From JAFGAS01 sp963809875 (lineage in GTDB: Bacteria; Desulfobacterota; Zymogenia; Zymogenales; Zymogenaceae), in the NCBI GenBank assembly GCA_963809875.1, contig CAWELC010000006.1:186001-250000 (forward strand): a stretch of 64,000 bases of DNA. The letters run 5' to 3'. Numbering within the stretch: position 1 is the stretch's first letter; the number at the start of each line of letters is the position of its first letter. The notes under the pieces are model-generated. The model was not told where the DNA came from and searched no databases. It saw only the letters and a list, made by a program, of their open reading frames with translations. Shown piece by piece: positions 19,434 to 27,900 of the stretch. A program made the translations under genes and the position numbers.

Positions 19434-19461
19434 GGGGAACCTTTTATCGAAAAGGTTCCCC
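19434..19461 (+). terminator. Perfect 12-bp hairpin after the amidohydrolase gene
   Basis: GGGGAACCTTTT (19434-19445) and AAAAGGTTCCCC (19450-19461) form a perfect 12-base-pair stem closed by ATCG. There is no long T tract beyond the stem, although the 5' arm ends in TTTT and the 3' arm starts with AAAA. It may terminate in either direction or be a dispersed hairpin element. Confidence 0.6.
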
Positions 19462-19524
19462 AAACCATCTCCCGAGGGTCCGTGAGTCACGAAAGCAGGC
19501 ATTTGAGTCCACAAGGGGACAGAC

Positions 19525-20148
19525 ATGGGATTAAACGAGAAAGTACCGAATCAGCTCCTCTACCTGACGTTTATGACGGCCGAGGAAATAGTCGGCAAGA
19601 ATGGATTGAATACGATTCTCAACTACGCGGGACTTCAGAGGTTCGTCGACAACTACCCGCCGGATAACCTCGAGCTGGGGGTCTACAATAGAGACTTCAT
19701 ACAGTTTCTTACGGGCGTTATCGGCGTCTTCGGAGAAAAAGGCGCCCGACCGATTCTTTTCAGGGGAGGGATGAGGTCCTTTGAGATCATGAAGGAACAG
19801 TTCCCGAGCCTCTACGCCCTGGAAGGCATCGACAAGCTCGACAGGACGCCCGATAAACTGTTCGGTGAGCTTAAACGGATCTATCAACTGATCGTCGACG
19901 CGTCGGTCTACATACACGGCGACATCTATAAGTACTACGAAAACGAGGAAGGACTCATACTGGAGATTTCCCCCTGCCACTGGTGCCTCGACCTGAAGAC
20001 GGAAAACCCCATCTGCTTCGTCCAAACGGGATTTCAACAGGGCCTCGCCCGCGCGATCCTGGGCCGAACCCTCACCATCGAGGAAACCAGCTGCATCGCG
20101 AGGGGCGACCGGATATGCAAATTCGTCATACACCGGCCGTCGAGCTGA
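19525..20148 (+). CDS. V4R-domain protein
   Basis: A 207-residue soluble protein with a C-terminal V4R (4-vinyl reductase) domain, a small-molecule or metal-binding fold found in BchJ-like proteins and sensory proteins. The domain shows ISPCHWCLD, a second Cys in NPICFVQTGF, and the closing signature TSCIARGDRICKFVI with paired Cys. The N-terminal ~100 residues (LLYLTFMTAEEIVGKNGLNT onward) match the usual V4R N-terminal helices. AAGGGGA lies upstream of ATG 19525. A second V4R gene lies just beyond, convergently. Photosynthesis genes are absent, so a role in bacteriochlorophyll synthesis is unlikely; sensing of a hydrophobic compound is a plausible guess. Confidence 0.78.
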   Translation: MGLNEKVPNQLLYLTFMTAEEIVGKNGLNTILNYAGLQRFVDNYPPDNLELGVYNRDFIQFLTGVIGVFGEKGARPILFRGGMRSFEIMKEQFPSLYALEGIDKLDRTPDKLFGELKRIYQLIVDASVYIHGDIYKYYENEEGLILEISPCHWCLDLKTENPICFVQTGFQQGLARAILGRTLTIEETSCIARGDRICKFVIHRPSS

Positions 20149-20286
20149 CGACGGACGCAAATTACTCTCTCTCTCTTGAGATACCGCTTATATCCTCCCT
20201 GCGCGCGTCTTTAGCGGCTCCCGCGCCGAGTCGGGAGTCAAGACCGCCCCGACCGCGTGCCCCTCTCCCCGGCCGTTTTGCGGCCG

Positions 20287-20826
20287 TTATCCCTTTTTGC
20301 TTTCAAACGTGCACGATTCGTCACCCCGGGCGACGCACTGCGTCTCGATAATCTGCATACCCTTAAAGCCCGCCGCGTGGAACATGGCCTCGAGCGCGCC
20401 GGCCTGAAAATCGCACACGGTAACGGTCGTCTTTTCCTTGAAACCGAGGACGAACGGCGAGTAGTGGAGGACGGTGCGAAATATCCCTTTTGCGCCGTCT
20501 ATTTGTTCTATTACGTTGAAGCCCCACCCCCGCTTTCCGGCGGTATCGGCGTAGAACTTCACGAGGTCGTCGCCGGTCAGTTTAAGGAGATCGATCATGA
20601 TCTTGGACATCGACATGCCGATGTCATACCCCGCCTTGCGCATGAAGACCTTGGCGAGGTTTATGCCGCCGAGGTCCGCGGCAGACCGCATCATGTTACC
20701 GAAGGTCCCCTGGGGGGTGATGACGATCCTGTTGCCGAGCATGACGAACATGCCCTCGTTGTCGACGGTGATGGCCTGCTTGATCTGATCGAGGGTTTCC
20801 TCGGGATTGGGGGGTCTGTAAGCCAT
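20287..20826 (-). CDS. V4R-domain protein, second copy, convergent
   Basis: A 179-residue protein ending in the V4R signature (ETQCVARGDESCTFESKK), preceded by TVTVCDFQAGALEAMFHAAG. It lacks the CxxC-like Cys pair of the neighbouring copy. An N-terminal segment reads FVMLGNRIVITPQGTFGNMM. ATG 20826 (MAYRPPNPEE) is chosen because AAGGAG lies seven bases upstream; the frame is open for 22 more codons. The 137 bases between the two V4R stop codons hold nothing recognisable. The two may be partners that bind related ligands. Confidence 0.78.
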   Translation of the reverse strand: MAYRPPNPEETLDQIKQAITVDNEGMFVMLGNRIVITPQGTFGNMMRSAADLGGINLAKVFMRKAGYDIGMSMSKIMIDLLKLTGDDLVKFYADTAGKRGWGFNVIEQIDGAKGIFRTVLHYSPFVLGFKEKTTVTVCDFQAGALEAMFHAAGFKGMQIIETQCVARGDESCTFESKKG

Positions 20827-21170
20827 AGCAGTCTCCTTTACCTTCAGATACAGGTTTTTTGGGGGTTCTCCCAGATTATCGCTCTTAGCCACTTGTATTC
20901 TACTTGTTAGATTATTGCAATAGAAAAAATAATGAATTATTCAATATGTACGACGCGATACATTCGCGAATGTTTATTCAAAGACGCCTTTAAGGCGCTT
21001 TTGTCAGTCGTCGGAATGTTCTCTCATTTTCGACTCGGGGTCTTACGGCAGTTCCCTATCGATTCCGATGAATCCAACGTGGCGCAGTAAGGGCATCCCG
21101 ACAATCCCCTTGACCGCGGTTGCCCGGATAGCCTATAATCAACCCACACGTACGCACGGGATGGATAGTC
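20827..21170. promoter_or_regulatory. Divergent intergenic region with 14-bp palindrome
   Basis: This gap separates the minus-strand V4R gene from the plus-strand yhaO-like gene and is A+T-rich at 20880-20950. ACATTCGCGAATGT at 20960-20973 is a perfect 14-base palindrome and could be an operator for a dimeric regulator. A short palindrome (CGCCTTTAAGGCG) lies at 20985-20997. No clear promoter was found for either gene. Confidence 0.4.
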
Positions 21171-22238
21171 ATGAAAATCCTCCATACGGCCGACCTCCAC
21201 CTCCGGGCCGAAGGCGACGATCGGTGGGAAGCGCTGACGGCCGTCGTCGAGATCGGCAGGAAAGAGAAGATCGATGCGCTGGTCATCGCCGGCGACCTGT
21301 TTGACCGGGGGATCGACGCCGAGCGGCTGCGGACGGCGGTACGGCCCGTTTTTGACGGCGCGGGGTTTCCCGTCGTGATTCTGCCCGGCAACCACGACCG
21401 CGACTCGTTTCGCGCGGGCGATTACTTCGGCGCGGACGTCACTATCCTCTCGGATATCTCCACCCCCTTCGAGCGGGGCGACGTATCGCTGGTGGGAATT
21501 CCCTTCGAGCCGGGCAACCGCGAGCGGGTGCTGGCCCGGCTCCACGACCTCAGAGGGCAGGCTCGATCCGGGCCGGGTCAATATCCTGATCTATCACGGT
21601 GAGCTGTTAGACACGTTCTTTTCCCGCGCCGATTTTGGGGAAGAGGGCGCCGACCGCTATATGCCGACCAGGCTTTCGTGGTTTGCCGATCTGGGCCTCT
21701 CATACGTGCTCGGCGGCCATTTCCACTCGACGTTTACCATCCGGACCTTCGGCGACGGCGGCTTTTTCGTCTATCCCGGCTCGCCGGTCTCCGTCACCAA
21801 GAAGGAGACCGGACAGCGCGCCGTCAATCTCTTCCAGACCGGCTCCGCCCCCGTGCAATTTTACCTCGATACCGCCCACTACGTGGACGAGGAGATCGTC
21901 TGCGACCCCTTTTCCGACCGGCGACCCGGTTCAGATCTGGTTTCGGAGAGGCTGGAGGGCCTTCACCCCGAGCGCGGCGCCGCTCGTCTCGGTCAAGGGC
22001 TTTATCGACGGCGCTCGCCTCGGGACCAACGAATCCTCGCTTCTGGACGAGATCAAGAAGATCGCAAAAAACAGGGGCGTTGTGGACGAATATTCCGTGA
22101 AGGACATCTCATCGATCCTGTCCGACGACCTCTTTTCGGCCTTCGAGAGAGCGGCTTTCCGCCCAGGGACCGGACGATGAGCGGAGGGCGCGCATCACAA
22201 GGATGGTAATCGAGGCCATGATGGAGGCGGGACGGTGA
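21171..22238 (+). CDS. YhaO/SbcD-like DNA repair metallophosphoesterase, frameshifted
   Basis: Calcineurin-type nuclease subunit of the SbcD/Mre11/YhaO group, about 355 residues once the frame is repaired. Metal-site motifs are complete: KILHTADLHL, VIAGDLFDRG, LPGNHDRDSF, IYHGEL and LGGHFHSTF. The C-terminal region carries PLVSVKGFIDGARLG and ends VIEAMMEAGR. The frame changes near 21555, 21930 and 21970, and again near 22160, each a single base with the family sequence continuing. The stop (22236-22238) overlaps the GTG start of the next gene by four bases, the usual nuclease/ATPase gene arrangement. Confidence 0.8.
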
Positions 22239-24555
22239 GGATCGAGTCGTTTCACATTACCCATTACGGCCCGGTTCACTACAGAGAAGCCCTTCACGCC
22301 GTCGGACTTCACGCTCTTCTGGGGAAAGAACGAGCGGGGAAAGACGCTCACCATCGACGCCCTGGTCAAGCTGCTGCTCGGCAAAGAAGCGAAACGGTTT
22401 GTCCGGATAGACCGCGTGGAGGAAAAGCCTTCGGGGTATGCCGTCGTTACCGTGGACACGTCGCGGCACAAGATGCCCGACAAGGGCTCCCTGACCGATC
22501 TGTGCGGGCTCACCGAGGCCGAGTGCCGCAACGTCTTCATCGTCAGGGCCAGCGACCTTTCCATCGGCCGGGATGAAAAAGAGCCCGAGGCGGATTTTTA
22601 CGCCGCCGTCACCGATCGGATCACCGGGATGGAAACGCGAAGGATCTCCCGGATCAAGGAGGCCCTCCTTTCCCTGGCGCGTATCACGCCGACGGGGAGG
22701 TTCAGGGATATCCAGGACGAGGGGCTCAAGTCAAGACTCGAGACGGCACTCGGCATGACCGAAGAGATCCAGCGGCTCTCGGCCGACATACAGACGGCCG
22801 GACTGGATGCGCTGGAGCGCGAAGAGGTGGATGTCGCCGACGAGATAAAACGCCTCGGCGATGAGCTGTCGGCCCTGGACGACGCCCGCAAGCGGACGCA
22901 GTACGAGACGGGTCTGACCGCGCTCGAGCGGCTCGAAGAGGCGGTTCGGGCCGCGGCCCGGCTGGAGCGCTACCGCGGGCAGGACGAACGGGCGTGGCAT
23001 GACGCCCGGCGGGAGATGGAAAGGATCGCGGCGGAGATCGGCCGGCTTCGCGACCGGGCCGACGCGAAACAGGCGGAGTTTTCCCGGGTAACCGAAGAGC
23101 TTGGGAAAAAGGAGCGCGATTTCCGAGCCCTTGAAGAGCGCAAGCGCAAGGTCGACGAGGAGGTAAGGCCGAGGCTCGTCGACTACGAAAAACGCCTGGG
23201 CCGGAACGCGGAGAACAGCCAGAAGAAGGGGTATCTTACCCTCGTTTCGGCGTGCTCCGCCGCCGTCTTGTGTTTCTCGCTGTTCGGCGCGATCGTCCGG
23301 CCGCACCCCCTGTTCATCGCGGTTTCGGCGGCGGCGCTCGTGGCGACCGTTGTCTTCGTCGCCCTCCTGTCCAGGGTCGTCGGCGCCCGCGCTCGGCTTG
23401 AGCGGGACTTCCAGGAACTCAGGCTGGACCTCTCCCGGCTGGAGCTGGCGGGTAAGTCCGTACCGGAGACCCTGGCAAACATCCAGAAGTTCTCCGAGCA
23501 CTACAAGAAGCGCCTCGACGAGATCAGCCGCCTGAGGCAGGACCGATCGGTGCTCGAGCGTGAGATTGGGGATATCCTCTCGGTGGCCGTCCCCCGGCAG
23601 GAAGAAGCGGCCGGGTCGGCCGGGCGGACGATAGCCGATATTCAGAGGCAGACCGGGTGCAAGACCATAGATGAGCTGGGCGAAAGGCTCGCCGCCAAAA
23701 GGGAGGCGGACGCGACCGCGGCCCAGCAGGTGACAATCCTGGCGGGCCGGTTCGAAAAAGGGACCGGGGATATCAAGGGGGACATCGAGGGCTGGCGGCG
23801 CAGGGTCTCGGAGCTTTCGTCGTATCGCGACAGGGCGCCGGGTATCAAATTCACCGAGCCGGCGTACCAGGAAAAACAGAACGAGAAGAAGGCGGCCGAG
23901 CAGCGGACGGCCGAGCTCTCCTCCCTGCTGACCGATTTCAGGAAGCGGCTTGAACAGGTCGAGCGACAGGCGAACGTCGTGCTGGCACCCGGGGACGACT
24001 ATATCCGATTGTGATTCCTCTTCCGACCTCGCCTCGATCGCCGGCAAGGCTATCGGCTTTCATCTCTGAGCACGAGGCCGACCGGGACGCGGCCCTGGCA
24101 GCGGTGGCCATCTTCGACGAGATCGAGCGGAGGAAAAGGGGCGCGTCTCGCTCCTCTTCGACGGGAGAGCGCCGTATCGGACTATTTTTCGACGATTACC
24201 GGCGGGCTCTATGACTCCGTGATGTTTAATCCCGCCGACGGCGTGATCCGCGTCAAAAGGCGCGACGGCACCGTGCTTACCGCCGACAAGCTCTCATCCG
24301 GCGCCTACGACCAGCTCTATCTGGCGGTCCGCCTGGCGCTGGGGCGGCGCATCGCCCCGGACGGGGCGGGCTTTTTCATCATGGACGACCCCTTTATCCG
24401 GTCCGACCCCGACCGGCTCGTCGCTTCAGATGCGGATGCTGGCCGATATCGCCGCCGAGGGGTGGCAGGTCATCTACTTCTCCTCCAAGGGTGAGGTCAG
24501 GGACGCCCTGGCAAAGGAGATCAAGAAGGGCGCCGTGACGCTCCATGAGCTATGA
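22235..24555 (+). CDS. YhaN/SbcC-like AAA ATPase with membrane segment, frameshifted
   Basis: Partner ATPase of the upstream nuclease, about 770 residues. GTG 22235 starts RIESFHITHYGPVH. After a frame change near 22300 comes the Walker A (FWGKNERGKTLTIDALVKLL). Long coiled-coil arms (about 110-530) surround two hydrophobic segments (LTLVSACSAAVLCFSLFGAI and LFIAVSAAALVATVVFVALL), a feature I associate with YhaN-type proteins and not SbcC, suggesting membrane anchoring. The C-terminal ATPase half has the signature DKLSSGAYDQLYLAVRLALG and Walker B FFIMDDPFIRSD, ending AVTLHEL. Further frame changes occur near 24015, 24150, 24215 and 24420. Likely role: DNA end processing or repair at the membrane. 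Confidence 0.8.
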
Positions 24556-24588
24556 CTGGGTCCTTGCCCCGGACGTCTTATTGTCCGC

Positions 24589-25978
24589 CTAATACCTTTC
24601 CACCGCGTGCGCCAACCCCTTGACCATCTCGGACTTGATCATCGTGCCGTATATCTTCTTTCGAATCTGCGGGATACGCGCCAGCAGGGTCAGGAAGATA
24701 TTGATCCTTCGGAACGCCTTGTCCGTCTTCTGGGGGAACTGAAGGAGCCCGTGTTTCTTGTAGTACCGGTAGTCGGAGACGAACGGGAAGCGCAGCCTGC
24801 CCGACACGTCGTCGCGGAAGAGCTTGCGGCCCGCGACTCCCATAAACGTCATCGATCTAATGTACCCCGTCTCCGGCCGCCTCCACGAGCCTGCCCGGCA
24901 AGCCCGGTGATGAGGCCGGAAAGCGCCGCCGAATCCGCGATCTCGTCGGAGACGAAATCCACGAGGCTTGCCCCCTGGGTCTCGAGGTAGCCGCGCAGTG
25001 CCTCCGTCAGGGGGGCGGTCGCCGAAAGCGGGCCCGAAATGAGGCAGGCGACCTGCTTTCCCTCAAGGACCGGGATATGGGTCATGAAGAACGAGCGGTC
25101 GAAGAAGAGCTTGAACCGCGACGAGAGGTAGCGGTCCCTGATGGTCCCGGCAAGGACCAGGATATCGGCGGGGATGACGACCCGTTTGTAGAAGTCGATG
25201 AAACCGTCTTTGCCCGTGTACGCACAGGTGTTGTCCCAGCCGCAGCGGATGCAGCCCAGGCACCCTCCCGCGATGTCGATATCGTTGAGGTTGACGACCT
25301 CAGGCGGGGTGGACAAGGAGCGGCCGAAGACCTCGATCATCCCGGCCAGATTCGTCTGCCCCTCGGTGACGTCGGTTATGACGACGACTTTTTTTGCGCC
25401 GGGGTCGACCGTGGCCGCGGGATGGCGGGTTTGTAGCGGAATGCGCTCTCGGGACCGGGTGCAAAGAGGCGGCTCGTCGGGGTCTTGCGCTCGGACCGTC
25501 TTGAAGAAGTCGTCGGCAAAGAGAAGAAGCCGCCGGCGCTCGGCCTCGTTCATGAGGTCGTGCATCTCCGGCGAGTGATAGCCGGCATACCGCATGCCGA
25601 GGTCCTCCGATATCGCGCGGACGTAGCTGTGGGCGGTCTGGTCGTAGAAATGGATCGAGGTGGACAGCGACGCGGCGTATTTCCCGGCAAAGGCGCCGGC
25701 GGCGCCGCGCTCCCCGATCAGCTCGATGAAGCGCATCATGCCCGGCGTGGACGAGCAGGTAGTAGAGGGGGAACGACCAGAGGACGGCGTCCGATCCCCT
25801 GCACCGAGTCGATGATCTCGGAGAAGGCCGCCTGGTCGTTTTCGATCTTCTTGATCTGCTGAGCGACATGAAACGTCGTGTATTCGTGTCGGGGGAACTT
25901 CTTGATGATATAGTTGACGTACTGCATCGTGACGGACAGGTCGCCCTTGGGGCTTCCGGCGAGTATGGTGATCTTCAT
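24589..25978 (-). CDS. Tandem double-flavodoxin NAD(P)H-dependent oxidoreductase, frameshifted
   Basis: About 460 residues with two flavodoxin-like halves. The first begins MKITILAGSPKGDLSVTMQY (ATG 25978), the FMN phosphate loop of NADPH-dependent FMN reductases, and continues through SDAVLWSFPLYYLLVHAG and the MMRFIELIGERG helix. The second begins KKVVVITDVTEGQTNLAGMI, carries the Cys-rich loop GGCLGCIRCGWDNTC typical of iron-sulfur flavoproteins, then PADILVLAGTIRDRYLSSRF. A basic C-terminal tail runs to HAVERY at 24589. Frame changes are visible near 25797, 25740, 25470, 25410, 24893 and 24868, mostly one extra G or C. The PadR regulator gene lies directly upstream on the same strand. Confidence 0.75.
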
Positions 25979-26080
25979 CTGAATACCTCTCTGAGCTATT
26001 TAATATAGGAACGCGGTCTTTACTCACTGCATAGGGGAGCAACCGGCGACCGACGGCTCGCTCGTCGGTCCCGGATTACC

Positions 26081-26698
26081 TCAAAGATCGTGATGCGGCG
26101 CGAAACCTTTCAATTCCTTGCCCGGCGGCCGACCTCCGGGCGCGGCCTGCATGTCGACGAGTGTTTGGATGGTTTCCCGACACCAGTCGATGGTCGCCCT
26201 GGATCGATGTTTCCCGAAGCTGAGCGTCATGAGCCAGAAGGGGACGTCCCCCTGGCCCGGGTGAGCGTCCGCCTGGCGGATATGCTGTTCGATGGCGTCG
26301 TAAACGGTAAGCCTCCGCTCGTGGAGAGCCATTTCCTTTTTGACCTTCTCGATGATGACGGTAAGGGGAAGCGCCTTGGCAAAGAAGACCTGGAGGAGGA
26401 GCTCGATCCTGATCGGCTGCTCTTCCGGGTCCCGCAACAGCCAATCGGCCAGCGCCTTTCGGCCGAGATCGGTGGGCGTATAGACGGACCGATCCGGGCG
26501 ACCCGGGGTTTGCAGCGTCTCCCGGGTGATGAGTCCCTCGCGCTCCAGTCGTCCCAGGACCGGATAGAGGTGGCCGAAGTTTTCGTTCCAGAAATGGGAG
26601 ATGGAGTTGTCGGTCACCTTCTTGATGTCGTAACCCGACATCGGCGCGAGCGATAAAATGCCCAGAATCGCGAATTTCGTCTTGTTTTCTTTTGGCAC
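26081..26698 (-). CDS. PadR-family transcriptional repressor
   Basis: A 205-residue regulator with an N-terminal winged helix (KFAILGILSLAPMSGYDIKK, then ISHFWNENFGHLYPVLGRLE) and the C-terminal dimerisation helices of the Vir_act_alpha_C type (from EQPIRIELLLQVFFAKAL to TLSFGKHRSRATIDWCRETI). PadR proteins usually repress nearby detoxification or redox genes and are released by small phenolic or hydrophobic ligands. GTG 26698 has AGGAGG nine bases upstream. Its own promoter overlaps a near-perfect inverted repeat, indicating autorepression. The flavoprotein gene downstream on the same strand and the Fe-S gene on the other strand are candidate targets. Confidence 0.92.
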   Translation of the reverse strand: MPKENKTKFAILGILSLAPMSGYDIKKVTDNSISHFWNENFGHLYPVLGRLEREGLITRETLQTPGRPDRSVYTPTDLGRKALADWLLRDPEEQPIRIELLLQVFFAKALPLTVIIEKVKKEMALHERRLTVYDAIEQHIRQADAHPGQGDVPFWLMTLSFGKHRSRATIDWCRETIQTLVDMQAAPGGRPPGKELKGFAPHHDL

Positions 26699-26719
26699 TT
26701 TCTGCCTCCTTATAGCACT

Positions 26720-26748
26720 ATGATATATATCACAGTGATATATGTCAA
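26720..26748 (-). promoter_or_regulatory. padR promoter with embedded operator
   Basis: On the minus strand TTGACA (26748-26743), a 17-base spacer and TATCAT (26725-26720) form a near-consensus promoter. The inverted repeat GATATATATCAC-A-GTGATATATGTC (26722-26746, one mismatch) fills the spacer and touches both boxes. A dimeric repressor bound there would block polymerase, as expected for PadR autoregulation. Confidence 0.8.
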
Positions 26749-26983
26749 GAAGAAAATAGCTGCCCGACGTATTTTTCTGTCACAATCTGATGGCTATCTC
26801 CTGTCGGATGGGCTCCTTCCCGCCGACTTGCTCCTCGGAATTGGCCTTGCCTTTTCGGGATACTATTTGATACTATAAAATAAGCAGCTTAACGGTCTTC
26901 CCGGTGCCGCCACGGCGCGTGCTGAGCCCCATGAAAATCGTGCCGCGGCATCTCTATCGAGCGGAGAATCGAGGTCCCGAGTA

Positions 26984-27809
26984 ATGTCGTTTCGGCCCGC
27001 GTGGTGGATCAGGTTCATGGCCTGGATATGGCCCGTCACCCGTATCGGGGCGCGGATCTATACGCTTCCCGTCGTCGGCCGCCTGCTGACCTTCCTGACG
27101 CTGCCCCTCTTTTCGGCCCGCGAAACAGAGCCTCACCTACGTGCCGATCAACCGGGAGCTGTCGGCGGGGCCGTCCGTCTTCCTCCCGCGCGAGATCACT
27201 GGCCGACCTCATCGGCCGATCCGCCCACCGGGCGATCATCCACCAGTGCACCTGCCGCCTCGACCGGGGATGCGCCGACCACGACACCGGTATCGGGTGT
27301 ATGCTTCTGGGCGACGGCGCCGCCGAGATCGACGGCAGGATCGCCCGTCACGTCTCCACGCGCGAGGCCCTCGATCACCTGGACCGGGCGCTCGAGGACG
27401 GGCTGATGCCGCTGGTGGGCCGGGCCCCCATCGATAACTCATATCTGGGGGGTGCAAAACCGGGGGCGGCTGCTGACGATCTGCTTCTGCTGCCGGTGCT
27501 GCTGCACGATCCTCGGGGCGGGCAGGTTCCTCCCCTCGGCCGTTCACGATTCCATCGTCGCCGCCGAGGGTGTCGGTCATCCGGACGGATCCCGGCCGCT
27601 GCACCGGGTGCGGGGCGTGCGTCCGCGAATGCTTCATGGGGGCGCTCTCTCTGGCGGATGGAACGGTCCTGCGCGACCCCTCACGCTGCAAGGCCTGCGG
27701 GAGGTGCGCGGCGGTCTGTCCCGAGGAGGCGATCAGTGTGACGATCGATCATGAAACCGCCCGGGCCGAGCTGATCGGGCGCGTAAAAAGATACGTCGAT
27801 TTCGAATAA
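26984..27809 (+). CDS. Cys-rich iron-sulfur protein with C-terminal 2x[4Fe-4S] ferredoxin domain, frameshifted
   Basis: About 275 residues. The N-terminus (MSFRPAWWIRFMAWIWPVTR, then LLTFLTLPLF) is hydrophobic and may associate with the membrane. A first Cys set is IIHQCTCRLDRGCADHD and IGCMLLG, and a second is the dense ICFCCRCCCTI. The C-terminus is a classical 8Fe ferredoxin: CTGCGACVRECFMGAL and CKACGRCAAVCPEEAI. The same layout recurs in the gene at 43759, there with a winged helix in front. Frame changes near 27122, 27198, 27450 and 27570 are single bases with the family pattern resuming. Two GATACTAT copies ten bases apart (26859-26876) lie in the upstream region. The electron partner is unknown. 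Confidence 0.75.
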
Positions 27810-27900
27810 CGTCGATTTCTAATGACAAGTTACCGCGGTCGGCCGGGAGTCCATGGCGGGCCCCGGCGGCCCCAAACCACCCTTCTTTCGGACCAGGACG

